Positions 29,277 to 38,802 of a DNA stretch of 64,000 bases are shown in pieces; within the stretch, counting starts at the first letter, position 1; every line of letters begins with the position of its first letter. Under the pieces are notes generated by a model. That model had not been told where the DNA came from, searched no databases, and saw only the letters and a list, made by a program, of their open reading frames with translations. Location of the stretch: assembly GCA_937951345.1 (NCBI GenBank), contig CALFCF010000009.1:1-64000 (forward strand). Reading direction: 5' to 3'. The stretch comes from an uncultured Granulosicoccaceae bacterium (GTDB lineage: Bacteria; Pseudomonadota; Gammaproteobacteria; Granulosicoccales; Granulosicoccaceae). The translations under genes were made by a program, and so were the position numbers.

Positions 29277-30308
29277 ATGAGTACGAAAACAGATGTTGTT
29301 GTCATAGGTGCTGGCCCGGTTGGTCTGTTCTCGGTTTTCGAGTTGGGTCTACAGGGTATTTCCTGTCACGTGCTGGATTCTCTTCCTGCGGCAGGCGGTC
29401 AATGTACCGAGTTATATCCGGATAAGCCTATTTACGACATTCCTGCTATTCCTGTTTGCACAGGACAGGAGCTGGTTGAACGGTTGATCGAGCAGGCCAG
29501 CCCGTTTTCACCTGTGTACCATTTTAATAGCGAGGTGACCGTTCTTCAGAAACTGGAAAGCGGTGAGTTTCTGGTGGAAACTGCCGGTCAGTCTATTACC
29601 TGCAGGGCAGTGTTAATCGCAGCCGGAGCCGGCTCTTTCACACCTGTGCGCGTCCGCGTGGACGGTATTGCGGCATACGAAAATTCGCAACTGTTTTATC
29701 GCGTAACCGACCCGACACAACATCACGGCAAGCACCTGATCGTATTGGGTGGAGGTGACTCCGCGCTGGATTGGTCATTAGCGCTGGCCGAACACGCAGC
29801 GTCACTGACGCTGGTCAATCGCACAGAACGATTCAGAGCTGTGGATGCGAGCGTAGAAGCGCTTCGAAATCTCGAGAGTGAAGGTAAAGTCACTATTCAT
29901 TTTGGCGCTGCATCAGGTTTTACGGAGAATAATGGTCAGCTCTCTGAATTGAAAATTACGCTGCGCGAAGACAAATCGGAAATAACGCTGCCGCTTGATC
30001 ATTTGCTGGTATTTTTTGGCCTATCACCCAAGTTGGGTCCTGTGGAGTCGTGGGGTTTGGATTTTGAACGACGACTAGTGGCAGTTAATATGTCGACGTT
30101 CGAAACCAGTACGCCGGGAATTTACGCAATTGGTGACATCAACACGTATGCTGGCAAAAAGAAATTGATTCTCAGTGGTTTTCACGAGGCAGCGCTTGCA
30201 GCGTTCGCGATAAAGTCGCAATTTGAACCTGACGCCAAGGTGCACGTGCAGTACACGACAACCAGTTCTGTATTGCAGGAACGTCTTGGAGTTGATCAAA
30301 AGCAGTAA
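29277..30308 (+). CDS. Ferredoxin-NADP+ reductase, thioredoxin-reductase-like type
   Basis: About 343 aa from the ATG at 29277 (MSTKTDVVVIGAGPVGLFSV). The 26 residues of the longer frame from 29199 are not family-like. FAD-binding GAGPVG at the N-terminus, AAGGQCTELYPDKPIYDIP, the NADPH-binding GGGDSALDWSLAL, and the C-terminal FAD motif GIYAIGDINTYAGKKKLILSGFHEAA all match the TrxR-like FNR family. There is no CxxC active site, so it is not a thioredoxin reductase. It exchanges electrons between NADPH and ferredoxin or flavodoxin. A flavodoxin-like gene lies at 50199-50663, but the link is speculative. Confidence 0.88.
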   Translation: MSTKTDVVVIGAGPVGLFSVFELGLQGISCHVLDSLPAAGGQCTELYPDKPIYDIPAIPVCTGQELVERLIEQASPFSPVYHFNSEVTVLQKLESGEFLVETAGQSITCRAVLIAAGAGSFTPVRVRVDGIAAYENSQLFYRVTDPTQHHGKHLIVLGGGDSALDWSLALAEHAASLTLVNRTERFRAVDASVEALRNLESEGKVTIHFGAASGFTENNGQLSELKITLREDKSEITLPLDHLLVFFGLSPKLGPVESWGLDFERRLVAVNMSTFETSTPGIYAIGDINTYAGKKKLILSGFHEAALAAFAIKSQFEPDAKVHVQYTTTSSVLQERLGVDQKQ

Positions 30309-30347
30309 GTAATTAAACCATGTATTACTCCTGCAAAAAATTAGCAC

Positions 30348-31991
30348 GTGTCCAATAAACCGGTGCAATCGCTACAGCCGTTGTTGAGTCTCAAAGGCAT
30401 CAGTAAATCCTTTCCGGGTTGCCTGGCTAACGATTCAATCGATCTTGATATTCAGCAAAACGAAATCCATGCATTGCTGGGTCAAAATGGTGCTGGTAAG
30501 AGTACGCTTGTAAAAATAATGTATGGCCTGTTGCAACCTGACAAGGGTGAAATGACCTGGCAGGGCAATCCATTGACCGTACGTTCGCCGGCCCATGCTC
30601 GACGACTGGGCATTGCCATGGTTTTCCAGCATTTTTCATTGTTTGATTCATTGACGGTTCTGGAGAATATCAAACTCGGGTTGGTGGGAAGTGACAACCA
30701 TCAGTCTTCCCGTCAATTGCGCGAAGAAGTCTTGTCGCTCTCTGAACGCTACGGTCTGCCCCTGGCACCCGACAAGCACACCTATACATTGTCAGTAGGC
30801 GAGAAACAACGCATTGAAATTTTGCGTTGCCTTTTACAGTCGCCTCAACTTTTAATTATGGATGAGCCGACGTCGGTGTTAACACCGCAGGAAGTGGATG
30901 CGCTATTTGTGACTTTGCGCAATCTTCGTGATGACGGTGTGGCGATTCTCTACATCAGTCACAAGCTCCAGGAAATTCGTAGTCTGTGCGACCGGGCAAC
31001 AATTCTGCGTAACGGGGTCAAGGTAGCTGTAGCCGATCCCACCAAGGAATCCGCCACAAGTCTCGCTCGCCTGATGATTGGTGATTCAGCGGATCGTGAG
31101 TTTACTGACTCTCAGCCGAGCCAGTCCTTAACCGGCACAACCCTGAAAGTACGTAATTTGTCGCTTTGGCCCAACAACAATTTCGCAATCAATCTGCATG
31201 ATATTAATTTCGACGTAGTGCCAGGCGAAATTCTGGGTATTGCAGGTGTTGCCGGTAACGGGCAGGACGAGTTGATGCAGGTGCTTAGTGGGGAAACGCC
31301 GGTTGATCGGGATGTTTTGCAATTGAATTTCAACGTTTGTGCAGATGCTGAGTTGTCTGTTTCGAAGAGCATTACAAAAAAAATTGGTCATCTGAAACCC
31401 GGAGCACGGCGCAAGCTCGGGCTTGGTGTGATACCCGAAGAGCGCCTTGGTCAGGCGACCGTGCCTTCCATGTCGCTGGCTGAGAATACGTTACTGACTG
31501 GATTCAGACGCTTGCCTTTGGCACCTGGCGGTTGGATAAAAAAACGCCGCTTGCGTAATTTTACCGGGCAGTTGCTTGAAAACTATAACGTAGTCTATGG
31601 CGATCTGAATGATGCGGTTACAAGTTTATCCGGCGGTAATCTGCAAAAGCTGATTGTTGGTCGTGAGATCGAACAGCAGCCATCAGTTTTGATTGTTTCG
31701 CAGCCGACATGGGGCGTTGATGCCGGTGCTGCAGCGCAAATCAGACACAAGTTGCGCGAAATGGCCGCTGATGGCGTGGCGGTACTGGTTATTTCCCAGG
31801 ATCTGGATGAGTTGCTTGAAGTCAGCACACATATTATGGCGATATGTGCTGGCAGAACTTCACGCGTCTATCCGAGTGCTGAATTGGATGCAGCTACCAT
31901 TGGCATTTTGATGGGTGGCGACACAATAGAATCCACGCATAAAGTTGATGCAGCACCGGTTTTGGATGGCGATCATGATGCGTCTGTATAA
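30348..31991 (+). CDS. BMP-type nucleoside ABC transporter ATP-binding protein (two ATPase domains)
   Basis: The 547-aa product has tandem ABC domains, as in RbsA/NupA-type ATPases. Domain 1: Walker A GQNGAGKSTL, signature LSVGEKQRIEI, Walker B LLIMDEPTSVL, HKLQEI. Domain 2 is degenerate at Walker A (GVAGNGQDEL) but keeps LSGGNLQKLIVGRE, as usual for the class. The GTG start lies 39 bp after the reductase gene. It overlaps the first permease by 17 bp. With the two permeases and the BMP protein downstream it forms a full importer, most likely for purine or other nucleosides by family precedent. Confidence 0.9.
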   Translation: MSNKPVQSLQPLLSLKGISKSFPGCLANDSIDLDIQQNEIHALLGQNGAGKSTLVKIMYGLLQPDKGEMTWQGNPLTVRSPAHARRLGIAMVFQHFSLFDSLTVLENIKLGLVGSDNHQSSRQLREEVLSLSERYGLPLAPDKHTYTLSVGEKQRIEILRCLLQSPQLLIMDEPTSVLTPQEVDALFVTLRNLRDDGVAILYISHKLQEIRSLCDRATILRNGVKVAVADPTKESATSLARLMIGDSADREFTDSQPSQSLTGTTLKVRNLSLWPNNNFAINLHDINFDVVPGEILGIAGVAGNGQDELMQVLSGETPVDRDVLQLNFNVCADAELSVSKSITKKIGHLKPGARRKLGLGVIPEERLGQATVPSMSLAENTLLTGFRRLPLAPGGWIKKRRLRNFTGQLLENYNVVYGDLNDAVTSLSGGNLQKLIVGREIEQQPSVLIVSQPTWGVDAGAAAQIRHKLREMAADGVAVLVISQDLDELLEVSTHIMAICAGRTSRVYPSAELDAATIGILMGGDTIESTHKVDAAPVLDGDHDASV

Positions 31992-33072
31992 ACGTAGCCA
32001 GCCGAGCAAATTCTGGATCTATGCAGCGCCATTACTCGCTGTTGTGCTGACTTTTCTTAGTGGTTTGCTGTTGTTCGCTCTTGTTGGTGTGTCGGTTCCT
32101 GATGCGGTCTATGCCTTTTTTGTCGAGCCGTTGAGTGACCGTTACGCACTCGCCGAACTCGGTGTCAAAGCAGCACCTTTGATCATGATCGGTGTTGCTT
32201 TATCAGTCGGATTTCGCGCGGGTGTTTGGAACATAGGTGCCGAAGGTCAACTGATTGTTGGTGCAATTGCCGGTTCTGCGGTCGCCTTGAAGTTCTATGA
32301 GGTTGATGCGATTTGGGTGTTGCCCTTGATGTGTGCTGCAGGCGTTGCAGGTGGTATGTTCTGGGCAGCGATACCTGCTTTGCTGCGTTCGGTGACCAAC
32401 GCCAGTGAGATACTCACCAGTCTGATGTTGACATACGTTGCTGCGCTGTTGCTCAGCTACATGGTCCACGGTCCTATGCGCGATCCGGATGGATTTAATT
32501 TTCCGGAGTCCCGGCTCTTCCACGATGCGGCGACCTTGCCGCTGTTGCTTGACGGTACCCGTTTGCATGTCGGGTTCGCTGCGGCCCTGATAATCGTATT
32601 GGTGGTCTGGATATTTATGTCGCGAACGATGGCCGGTTTTTCGTTGCTCGTCGCCGGGGCGGCACCACGCGCAGGTGTGTTTGCGGGTTTCGGCAAACAC
32701 CGTGCTGTCTGGTTTTCGTTGTTGTTTGCTGGCGGTGTCGCAGGTCTCGCGGGTTTGTTTGAAGTTGCGGGCCCTATTGGCCAGCTATTGCCTGGCATCT
32801 CTCCAGGGTATGGGTTCTCTGCAATCATTGTTGCCTTCGTTGGCAGGTTACATCCGGTTGGTGCCATGTTCGCTGGATTGTTGTTGGCCTGGTCATATCT
32901 TGGTGGAGAAGCCGCCCAGATTAGTCTTAATCTGCCAGTTGCCGTAACCAATGTATTTCAGGGTTTATTGCTGTTTTATCTTTTAGCAGCTGATGTGCTG
33001 ATACTTTATCGGTTTACACCAGAAGTTGTTACACCAGCATCCGGTTCCCTGAACACAGATACTGTATCGTAA
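31975..33072 (+). CDS. BMP-type nucleoside ABC transporter permease 1
   Basis: About 365 aa from the ATG at 31975, which overlaps the end of the ATPase gene; an in-frame ATG at 31945 is deeper in that gene. It has eight or more hydrophobic segments with BPD_transp_2 landmarks FRAGVWNIGAEGQLIVGAIAGS, EILTSLMLTYVAALLL and FSAIIVAFVGRLHPVGAM. It partners the second permease. Membership in the nucleoside (NupB/YufP) group follows from gene order and motif. Confidence 0.88.
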   Translation: MMRLYKRSQPSKFWIYAAPLLAVVLTFLSGLLLFALVGVSVPDAVYAFFVEPLSDRYALAELGVKAAPLIMIGVALSVGFRAGVWNIGAEGQLIVGAIAGSAVALKFYEVDAIWVLPLMCAAGVAGGMFWAAIPALLRSVTNASEILTSLMLTYVAALLLSYMVHGPMRDPDGFNFPESRLFHDAATLPLLLDGTRLHVGFAAALIIVLVVWIFMSRTMAGFSLLVAGAAPRAGVFAGFGKHRAVWFSLLFAGGVAGLAGLFEVAGPIGQLLPGISPGYGFSAIIVAFVGRLHPVGAMFAGLLLAWSYLGGEAAQISLNLPVAVTNVFQGLLLFYLLAADVLILYRFTPEVVTPASGSLNTDTVS

Positions 33073-33175
33073 TGATCAAGGGGCTTAGCGATGTACGTTC
33101 CGATTGGTTGTTTACAATGACTCGGATGTACTTGTTAGGTGTAAGAGCTTTTCACAATTTTTATTTGACTCTGTC

Positions 33176-34102
33176 ATGACTTCAGATGCCTGGGTACTGA
33201 CTGCGCTGACGATAATTACTGCAGCGACACCACTTGTTTATGCTGCGATTGGTGAGCTGGTGGTCGAGAAGTCCGGTGTTCTTAATCTTGGTGTTGAGGG
33301 AATGATGCTCGCCGGTGCAGTAGCGAGTTTTGCAGTGGCGCATGTGACCGGACTGGGATACCTGGGGGCATTGGCAGGTGCTGTTGCGGGGACAACACTT
33401 GCCGCTCTGTTTGCACTTTTGACGCTGGGTTTCCAGGCATCGCAGGTTGCAGCTGGCCTTTCCTTAACCATCTTTGGTACCGGGCTGACTGCACTCCTGG
33501 GTCAACCTCTAGTGGGTATCGCTTTTAAAGGGGTACCGGAATTTGCCATTCCCGTTCTTGCAGAAGTGCCGGTCATCGGACAGCTGTTTTTTCGTCATGA
33601 CCTGTTCGTCTATGGATCTTTCATACTGGTGCCTGCAGTTGCCTGGTTTCTTTACCGAACCAATGCCGGCTTGACACTGCGCGCTGTGGGTGATTCACAT
33701 GATGCAGCACATGCTCTGGGCATTCAGGTTCTGCGCTGGCGTCTGGCTGCAATCCTGTTCGGGGGCTGTTGTGCCGGTATAGCGGGTAGTTATCTGGCAC
33801 TGTCCTATTCACCTATGTGGGTAGAGAATATGACAGCTGGTCGTGGCTGGATAGCGCTTGCGCTGGTTGTATTCGCGACATGGCGCCCCGGTCGACTGTT
33901 GCTTGGAGCCTATTTGTTCGGCGCCATAAGCATCCTGCAGTTGCATGGACAGGCTGTTGGCCTCGAAATACCGTCGCAATTCATGTCAATGTTGCCTTAT
34001 TTAGCGACAATAATAGTTTTAGTGCTGACTTCGATGGATCGCGGTAAAATAAGCTTGCACGCGCCACGCTGTATAGGACAGCCGTTTTATCCAGCCAGTT
34101 GA
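33176..34102 (+). CDS. BMP-type nucleoside ABC transporter permease 2
   Basis: About 308 aa from the ATG at 33176 (MTSDAWVLTALTIITAATPLVY). The longer frame from 33104 adds 24 polar residues. Landmarks: GELVVEKSGVLNLGVEGMM, GLSLTIFGTGLTALLG, NAGLTLRAVGDSHDAAHALG and the late GRGWIALALVVFATWRPGR. It is the NupC/YufQ-type second permease of the same importer. Confidence 0.88.
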   Translation: MTSDAWVLTALTIITAATPLVYAAIGELVVEKSGVLNLGVEGMMLAGAVASFAVAHVTGLGYLGALAGAVAGTTLAALFALLTLGFQASQVAAGLSLTIFGTGLTALLGQPLVGIAFKGVPEFAIPVLAEVPVIGQLFFRHDLFVYGSFILVPAVAWFLYRTNAGLTLRAVGDSHDAAHALGIQVLRWRLAAILFGGCCAGIAGSYLALSYSPMWVENMTAGRGWIALALVVFATWRPGRLLLGAYLFGAISILQLHGQAVGLEIPSQFMSMLPYLATIIVLVLTSMDRGKISLHAPRCIGQPFYPAS

Positions 34103-34297
34103 TCACTTACCTGCTCGGGTTATTTTGTATCGCTGCCATTCTGCAATATGTAGTTCTGCAACGTGCGAGTTGTCAGGTGTTTAAAAGCGTTGCATCGTGT
34201 ACTTAGTTAGTATGAATAGCTGGTTGAATTTAATTTTTTTTGCTTTGCTCGTTTTATAAGTTTAAGTGTATTCAGATATTTACCGGGGGATTTCCGC

Positions 34298-35386
34298 ATG
34301 TTCAATTTTAAGCCAAAACACATTTTGCAATCACTTCTATTGGTGATGGCGCTTGGGTCTACTGTACTGTCTGCTGCTACAGACGATGCTTTCAAAGTGG
34401 GTTTTGTTTATGTTGGACCCGTGAGTGACTATGGGTGGACATACCGCCATGATGTCGGTCGAAAAGCTATTGAAGCGGAATTCGGTGATAAGGTAACTAC
34501 GACATTTGTCGAAAGTGTCGATGAAGGTGCAGATGCCGAGCGAGTGCTGCGAAAGCTTGCCCAGGATGGCCACGATTTGATCTTCACCACATCGTTCGGG
34601 TACATGAACGCAACAGTCAAGGTTGCCAAGTCATTTCCGGATGTTAAGTTTGAACATGCAACCGGCTACAAACGTGCAGAAAATGTATCCACTTACAGTG
34701 CTCGATTTTACGAAGGCAGGGCAGTACTCGGTACTATTGCCGGGATGATGACCGAGACTAATACAATCGGTTACATCGCATCCTTTCCGATACCGGAAGT
34801 TGTAAGAGGAATTAACGCAACGGCAATTGCGATGCGTAAAGTAAATCCTGATGCGCAGATCAAGGTAGTCTGGGTTAACACCTGGTACGATCCGGCAAAA
34901 GAAGCAGATGCTGCCAAAACCCTCATTGATCAGGGTGCTGACATCGTGATGCAACATACAGATTCACCAGCGCCACTTCAGGTCGCAGAAGAGCGTGGTG
35001 TGCTTGGTTTCGGTCAGGCTTCTGATATGAAAACCTTTGCACCCAAAGCACAATTGCAAACTATTATTGATGACTGGAACGGCTATTACGTAGATCGTAC
35101 ACGTGCGGCAATGGAAGGTAGCTGGGAATCAGTAGATACCTGGCAGGGTATCAAAGAGGGAATGGTTGGTTTTGGTGATTACAATACGGTGATTTCCGAT
35201 GATGTCAAAGCGGCTGCAGAAATTGTCAGAAGCGGTATTGTAGGCGGTACTATCCATCCTTTTCAGGGTCCTATTCGCAACCAGTCGGGTGAGGAGGTTG
35301 TAGCTGAAGGTAATGTACTTTCGGATGAGGTTTTATTAGGCATGGACTATTACGTGGAAGGGATAGTGGGTTCTTTGCCTAAGTAG
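34298..35386 (+). CDS. BMP-family periplasmic substrate-binding protein
   Basis: The 362-aa product has a signal peptide (cleavage near LSAA, about residue 27) and no lipobox Cys, so it should be soluble in the periplasm. BMP/PnrA-family landmarks: VGFVYVGPVSDYGWTYRHD, FTTSFGYMNATVKVAKSFPDV, GYIASFPIPEVVRGINA and VMQHTDSPAPLQVAEERG. Relatives bind purine nucleosides. GGGGGA lies 7 nt before the ATG, a stronger site than those of the upstream transporter genes. It lies 195 bp after permease 2, with a hairpin downstream. Confidence 0.9.
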   Translation: MFNFKPKHILQSLLLVMALGSTVLSAATDDAFKVGFVYVGPVSDYGWTYRHDVGRKAIEAEFGDKVTTTFVESVDEGADAERVLRKLAQDGHDLIFTTSFGYMNATVKVAKSFPDVKFEHATGYKRAENVSTYSARFYEGRAVLGTIAGMMTETNTIGYIASFPIPEVVRGINATAIAMRKVNPDAQIKVVWVNTWYDPAKEADAAKTLIDQGADIVMQHTDSPAPLQVAEERGVLGFGQASDMKTFAPKAQLQTIIDDWNGYYVDRTRAAMEGSWESVDTWQGIKEGMVGFGDYNTVISDDVKAAAEIVRSGIVGGTIHPFQGPIRNQSGEEVVAEGNVLSDEVLLGMDYYVEGIVGSLPK

Positions 35387-35411
35387 ACTGCTTGAGATCG
35401 ATTCAGATCAT

Positions 35412-35435
35412 CTGCCCCGGCTGTTTACGGGGCAG
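35412..35435 (+). terminator. Hairpin after the BMP transporter operon
   Basis: CTGCCCCG (35412-35419) and CGGGGCAG (35428-35435) form a perfect 8-bp GC-rich stem with an 8-nt loop, 26 bp after the stop. The tail (TAGTTAT) is T-poor, so termination strength is uncertain. Confidence 0.5.
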
Positions 35436-35450
35436 TAGTTATAAACCACA

Positions 35451-35520
35451 CCGATACTCCATAGTGACACTCCATACCGATACTCCATACCGACATTCCA
35501 CACGACATTCCACACCGATA
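35451..35520. repeat. 13-bp degenerate tandem array, about 5.4 copies
   Basis: Successive units: CCGATACTCCATA (35451), GTGACACTCCATA (35464), CCGATACTCCATA (35477), CCGACATTCCACA (35490), CGACATTCCACA (35503) and the partial CCGATA (35515). It is a minisatellite between the BMP binding-protein gene and the hydrolase gene. The unit length is not a multiple of three and no gene covers it. Confidence 0.85.
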
Positions 35521-35597
35521 CCTAAGCACGATCAATTGCATGGTCGAACGCACATAGTAGTCCATTAGAAGCGATTGTAACTATCAGGTTAATTCTT

Positions 35598-36395
35598 GTG
35601 ATCAAAACTGTATTGATTCTGTTGTTATCGCTGGCATGTGCTGTGATATGCGTGTTTACATTGATGTACGCCTTTCAGCGAAAATTGCTCTACCCCGCCC
35701 CTAAAGGGCAGCTACCGTTGCAGTTGCCGGCACATGTTTCTCAAATAGAGTTTGAGAACGGTTATGGGTTATTGATGTTGCCATCGAGCACTGATGCATC
35801 TCCGGCGATTGTTTTTTTACATGGTAATGGAGAGTGGGCGTCGCAATGGGTGGAAGGTTTTCAACCGTTGGTAGATGCTGGTTTTGTTGTGATGCTGGTT
35901 GAATATCCGGGTTATGCCGGTGCGCCTGGTAAACCGTCGCTGGATACTATGGCGCAGGTGATGCGTGATGCTTTTGACGAACTGGCCGCCCGGCCGGAGG
36001 TTGACGCATCAGCAATTATTTCACATGGTCGTTCGTTAGGTGGTGGTGGTGCCAGTTTGCTGGCAGCCAGTCGGCCGGTTGCTGCTCTTGTGCTTGAATC
36101 CACGTTCTCCACGTTGCAAAAACTCGTTGGAGAACTGCACTATCCGTCGACCTTTTTGAAAGACAAATACGACAACCAATCGATAGTTGCGTCGCTTGAT
36201 ATACCGGTATTTATATACCACGGCACAGAAGATGAACTTATAGGAGTACATCATGCGCGCGAGCTGGATGCCGTTGCTAAAAATTCGGAACTTATCTTGC
36301 AACAATGCGATCACAACAACTGCCCGCGTCCGTGGTCTGAGATGACAAGGTTTCTGTCTGTTAACCAGGTGGCGGGTGTGCCTCGGCTAGACTAG
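35598..36395 (+). CDS. Membrane-anchored alpha/beta hydrolase
   Basis: The 265-aa product has an N-terminal membrane anchor (about 5-25) followed by RKLLYPAP, typical of Bem46/FrsA-like hydrolases. Catalytic set: oxyanion HGNGEWASQW, nucleophile elbow HGRSLGGGG (Ser near 145), Asp in YHGTEDELIG and His in CDHNNC. It probably faces the periplasm. Substrate unknown. The GTG start at 35598 has a weak ribosome-binding site. Confidence 0.82.
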   Translation: MIKTVLILLLSLACAVICVFTLMYAFQRKLLYPAPKGQLPLQLPAHVSQIEFENGYGLLMLPSSTDASPAIVFLHGNGEWASQWVEGFQPLVDAGFVVMLVEYPGYAGAPGKPSLDTMAQVMRDAFDELAARPEVDASAIISHGRSLGGGGASLLAASRPVAALVLESTFSTLQKLVGELHYPSTFLKDKYDNQSIVASLDIPVFIYHGTEDELIGVHHARELDAVAKNSELILQQCDHNNCPRPWSEMTRFLSVNQVAGVPRLD

Positions 36396-36561
36396 TTGTT
36401 AATTGTTGCTCAATAATGCGAGCTGAAATGCCTTTATTGTCAAGACTTATATGAGTGGTTTGTGCGGATTCGTCTGTACAAATACCTTATCAGGAAATAA
36501 AGTCGTAAAAGTCAGAAGCCGGTATTTGAGTCGTTAGTAAAATTATGAGGTCAGGTGAATC

Positions 36562-37938
36562 GTGACATCCTCGGTAACCCACAAAGAAAGTAGTAGATCA
36601 GTGCCAGGTACAAAAAAACTCTGGAAGAGTTTGTTTGTTGCCGCTGCGTCGAGTTTGATGGCGCCAACGCTTGCAGTGGCTGGCCTGTGTGACGGTTTGA
36701 TCGATCATAAAAAGGAAGTTTCAGTACCCCTTGTTGCCAAGCCTCCTTTTAGAAAATATTACCGTGAGCCCGCTTTCGGTACCAAGGTGATGCGTATCAC
36801 TGACAGTCGCGAACACGGTGTCTTCAAACCTGTATACAGCACTGTACAAGCCTGGAATATCGATGAGAGTTTCATGGTGTTGTATCGCTCGATCAAAGGG
36901 GATCAAGGCCATTACCTGCTGGACGGTCGAACCTACGAAATAAAAAAGAAGCTCAATTTATATCCATCTGATCTCGAAGATATATTCTGGAGTCACAGTG
37001 ATCCGAATATTCTCTATTACTCAAGTAAGTCAGCACGTCAGCAAGGTAAATTGTTCAAATACAACGTGGCGACAGATGGTAAATCGCTAGTTAAAGATTT
37101 TAAATCTGTTTGTCGTGGTTCAATGGCAGTTGTAGGTCAGGATGTCCAGATGCAATCGCTCAACGATGATCTGTTTGGTTTTCGTTGCCTGAACACCCGT
37201 TCGAGCGAGAAGCGTTATACAGCCTTCACTTACCGCATCAGTACGGGCGAAGTAAGTCAACTTAAGATGGGGCCGGGTACTGATTGGAATAACTGGTCTG
37301 CACCGATGGCAGGTCCGAGTGGAGAGCGAGTCTATTTACAGGGGCGGGTACTAACACCTGATCTGCAAAAAGTTGTTCATAAGCTTGATATGGGTAAGAT
37401 CGGAGAACATAGCAATATAGGTCGCACCTACAATGGTCAGGATGCCGTCTTTTCTGTCACCTTTAACAAGTCACCGCGTGGTTGCAATGGCGATAAAGAC
37501 AAAGGGATCGGGCACCTGGTTGAGTTTAATATGGAAACCGGTAAATGCCGCACTATCGTTGGCGAGTCTCATGGCTATCCGTATTCGACCAGCGCAACTC
37601 ATGTGTCGGCCCAGGCATATAACAATCCCGGCTGGGTGGCGATGTCGAGCGTGGGCTATCCGAAACAAATGAAATTTTTAGAGAACGAAAAACCTGCTGA
37701 TGTGTTCTTTTCAGAGATTTATCTGATAAATACAGATCCTGATAATAAAGTCGTCTGTCGTGTTGCGCATCACCGGTCAAAAGGTAAGCTGGCAGACAAT
37801 GGCGACTACCCGGCTTACTTCGGTGAGCCGCACGTAACGATTAGTCCTAGCGGAACCCGGCTATTGTTTGGATCTGACTGGTATGACTCTGGTGCCGTAG
37901 ATACTTACGTGGTTGAACTGCCAGCTTACAAGCAATAA
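36562..37938 (+). CDS. Secreted WD40/TolB-like beta-propeller protein of unknown function
   Basis: The 458-aa product has a signal peptide (hydrophobic about 23-40, cleavage near AVAG). Repeated blades contain patterns such as WSHSDPNILYYSS, WNNWSAPMAGPSGERVYLQG, THVSAQAYNNPGWVAMSS and GEPHVTISPSGTRLLFGSDW. These resemble the oligogalacturonate-lyase/TolB-type propeller class but lack an obvious catalytic signature. Several Cys may form disulfides. The GTG start at 36562 has AGGTGA 4-5 nt upstream. It stands alone, facing xthA. The family was not recognised. Confidence 0.65.
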   Translation: MTSSVTHKESSRSVPGTKKLWKSLFVAAASSLMAPTLAVAGLCDGLIDHKKEVSVPLVAKPPFRKYYREPAFGTKVMRITDSREHGVFKPVYSTVQAWNIDESFMVLYRSIKGDQGHYLLDGRTYEIKKKLNLYPSDLEDIFWSHSDPNILYYSSKSARQQGKLFKYNVATDGKSLVKDFKSVCRGSMAVVGQDVQMQSLNDDLFGFRCLNTRSSEKRYTAFTYRISTGEVSQLKMGPGTDWNNWSAPMAGPSGERVYLQGRVLTPDLQKVVHKLDMGKIGEHSNIGRTYNGQDAVFSVTFNKSPRGCNGDKDKGIGHLVEFNMETGKCRTIVGESHGYPYSTSATHVSAQAYNNPGWVAMSSVGYPKQMKFLENEKPADVFFSEIYLINTDPDNKVVCRVAHHRSKGKLADNGDYPAYFGEPHVTISPSGTRLLFGSDWYDSGAVDTYVVELPAYKQ

Positions 37939-37945
37939 CAAGTTC

Positions 37946-37966
37946 TATAAAAAGGTTTTATAAAAC
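37946..37966. other. AT-rich palindrome between convergent genes
   Basis: TATAAAA-AGG-TTTTATA (37946-37962) overlaps a perfect 12-bp palindrome GTTTTATAAAAC (37955-37966), squeezed into the 32 bp between two convergent stops. It may end both transcripts, but the stem is weak. Confidence 0.4.
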
Positions 37967-37970
37967 GTGG

Positions 37971-38786
37971 TTAGATATCAAATTCTGACCACACAGGGCA
38001 ATGATCAGACGGTTTTTCCATCGCTCTGATATCGTAATCAATTCCCGAATCAGACAATTTTTTAGTCAGTGACGGCGTGGCAAGTATGTGATCGATTCTC
38101 AAACCTCGTTTTGGATCACGGTCGAATCCTTTGCTGCGGTAGTCAAACCAGCTAAACAGATTGTTCTCATCCGGGTACTTCACTCTATATGTGTCTTTAA
38201 GACCCCAGTCGCATATAGTCTGTAACCACTCTCGCTCCTCGGGCAAAAAGGATGTGGCACCCGTTCGCAACCAGCGCTTGGCGTTGTCTGTACCAATACC
38301 AATGTCTTCATCAACTGGTGCAACATTGAAATCACCCATGACAATCAACTGCTTCTTATTGCTGTAGTGTTCATCGAGTAACGATTTCAAGTCACTGTAG
38401 AATTTTTCTTTGGCTGGAAATTTAACCGGATGATCACGATTTTCACCTTGAGGAAAATAGCCATTAATGACAGAGACTTTCTTGCCTGATGAAGTTGTTA
38501 TGTCAATCGAGATTATCCGTTTCTGTGCTTCATCGTCATCATTCGGGTAGCCTTTGCGCACGCTATCGGGTGTCGTTTTACTCATTACCGCAACACCGTA
38601 ATGTGTTTTTTGACCAAAGTATTCCACATGGTAGCCAAGTGACTGAATGTCATCGATCGGGAAGTCCTGATCTGTAACCTTGGTTTCCTGCAGTCCGATT
38701 ACTTCAGGGTCATGTTTTTCAATCAGTGCGGCTAGTTGATGCTTGCGCAGACGTACACTGTTGACATTGAACGAGATGAATTTCAT
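37971..38786 (-). CDS. xthA: Exodeoxyribonuclease III / AP endonuclease
   Basis: The 271 aa match ExoIII in length. The endonuclease/exonuclease/phosphatase fold shows KFISFNVNSVRLR, GLQETKV (metal Glu), GDFNVAPVDEDIG (Asp-Asn), LRIDHILATP and the C-terminal SDHCPVW catalytic His. It cleaves DNA at abasic sites and removes 3' blocks in base-excision repair. It lies 16 bp downstream of rapA on the same strand, probably one transcript. Confidence 0.95.
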   Translation of the reverse strand: MKFISFNVNSVRLRKHQLAALIEKHDPEVIGLQETKVTDQDFPIDDIQSLGYHVEYFGQKTHYGVAVMSKTTPDSVRKGYPNDDDEAQKRIISIDITTSSGKKVSVINGYFPQGENRDHPVKFPAKEKFYSDLKSLLDEHYSNKKQLIVMGDFNVAPVDEDIGIGTDNAKRWLRTGATSFLPEEREWLQTICDWGLKDTYRVKYPDENNLFSWFDYRSKGFDRDPKRGLRIDHILATPSLTKKLSDSGIDYDIRAMEKPSDHCPVWSEFDI

Positions 38787-38802
38787 GGCTGATAGCTCGT
38801 AA

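Noticed and set aside
35451-35520. CRISPR array
   Set aside because: Units are only 13 bp, directly adjacent without spacers, and there are no cas genes nearby.
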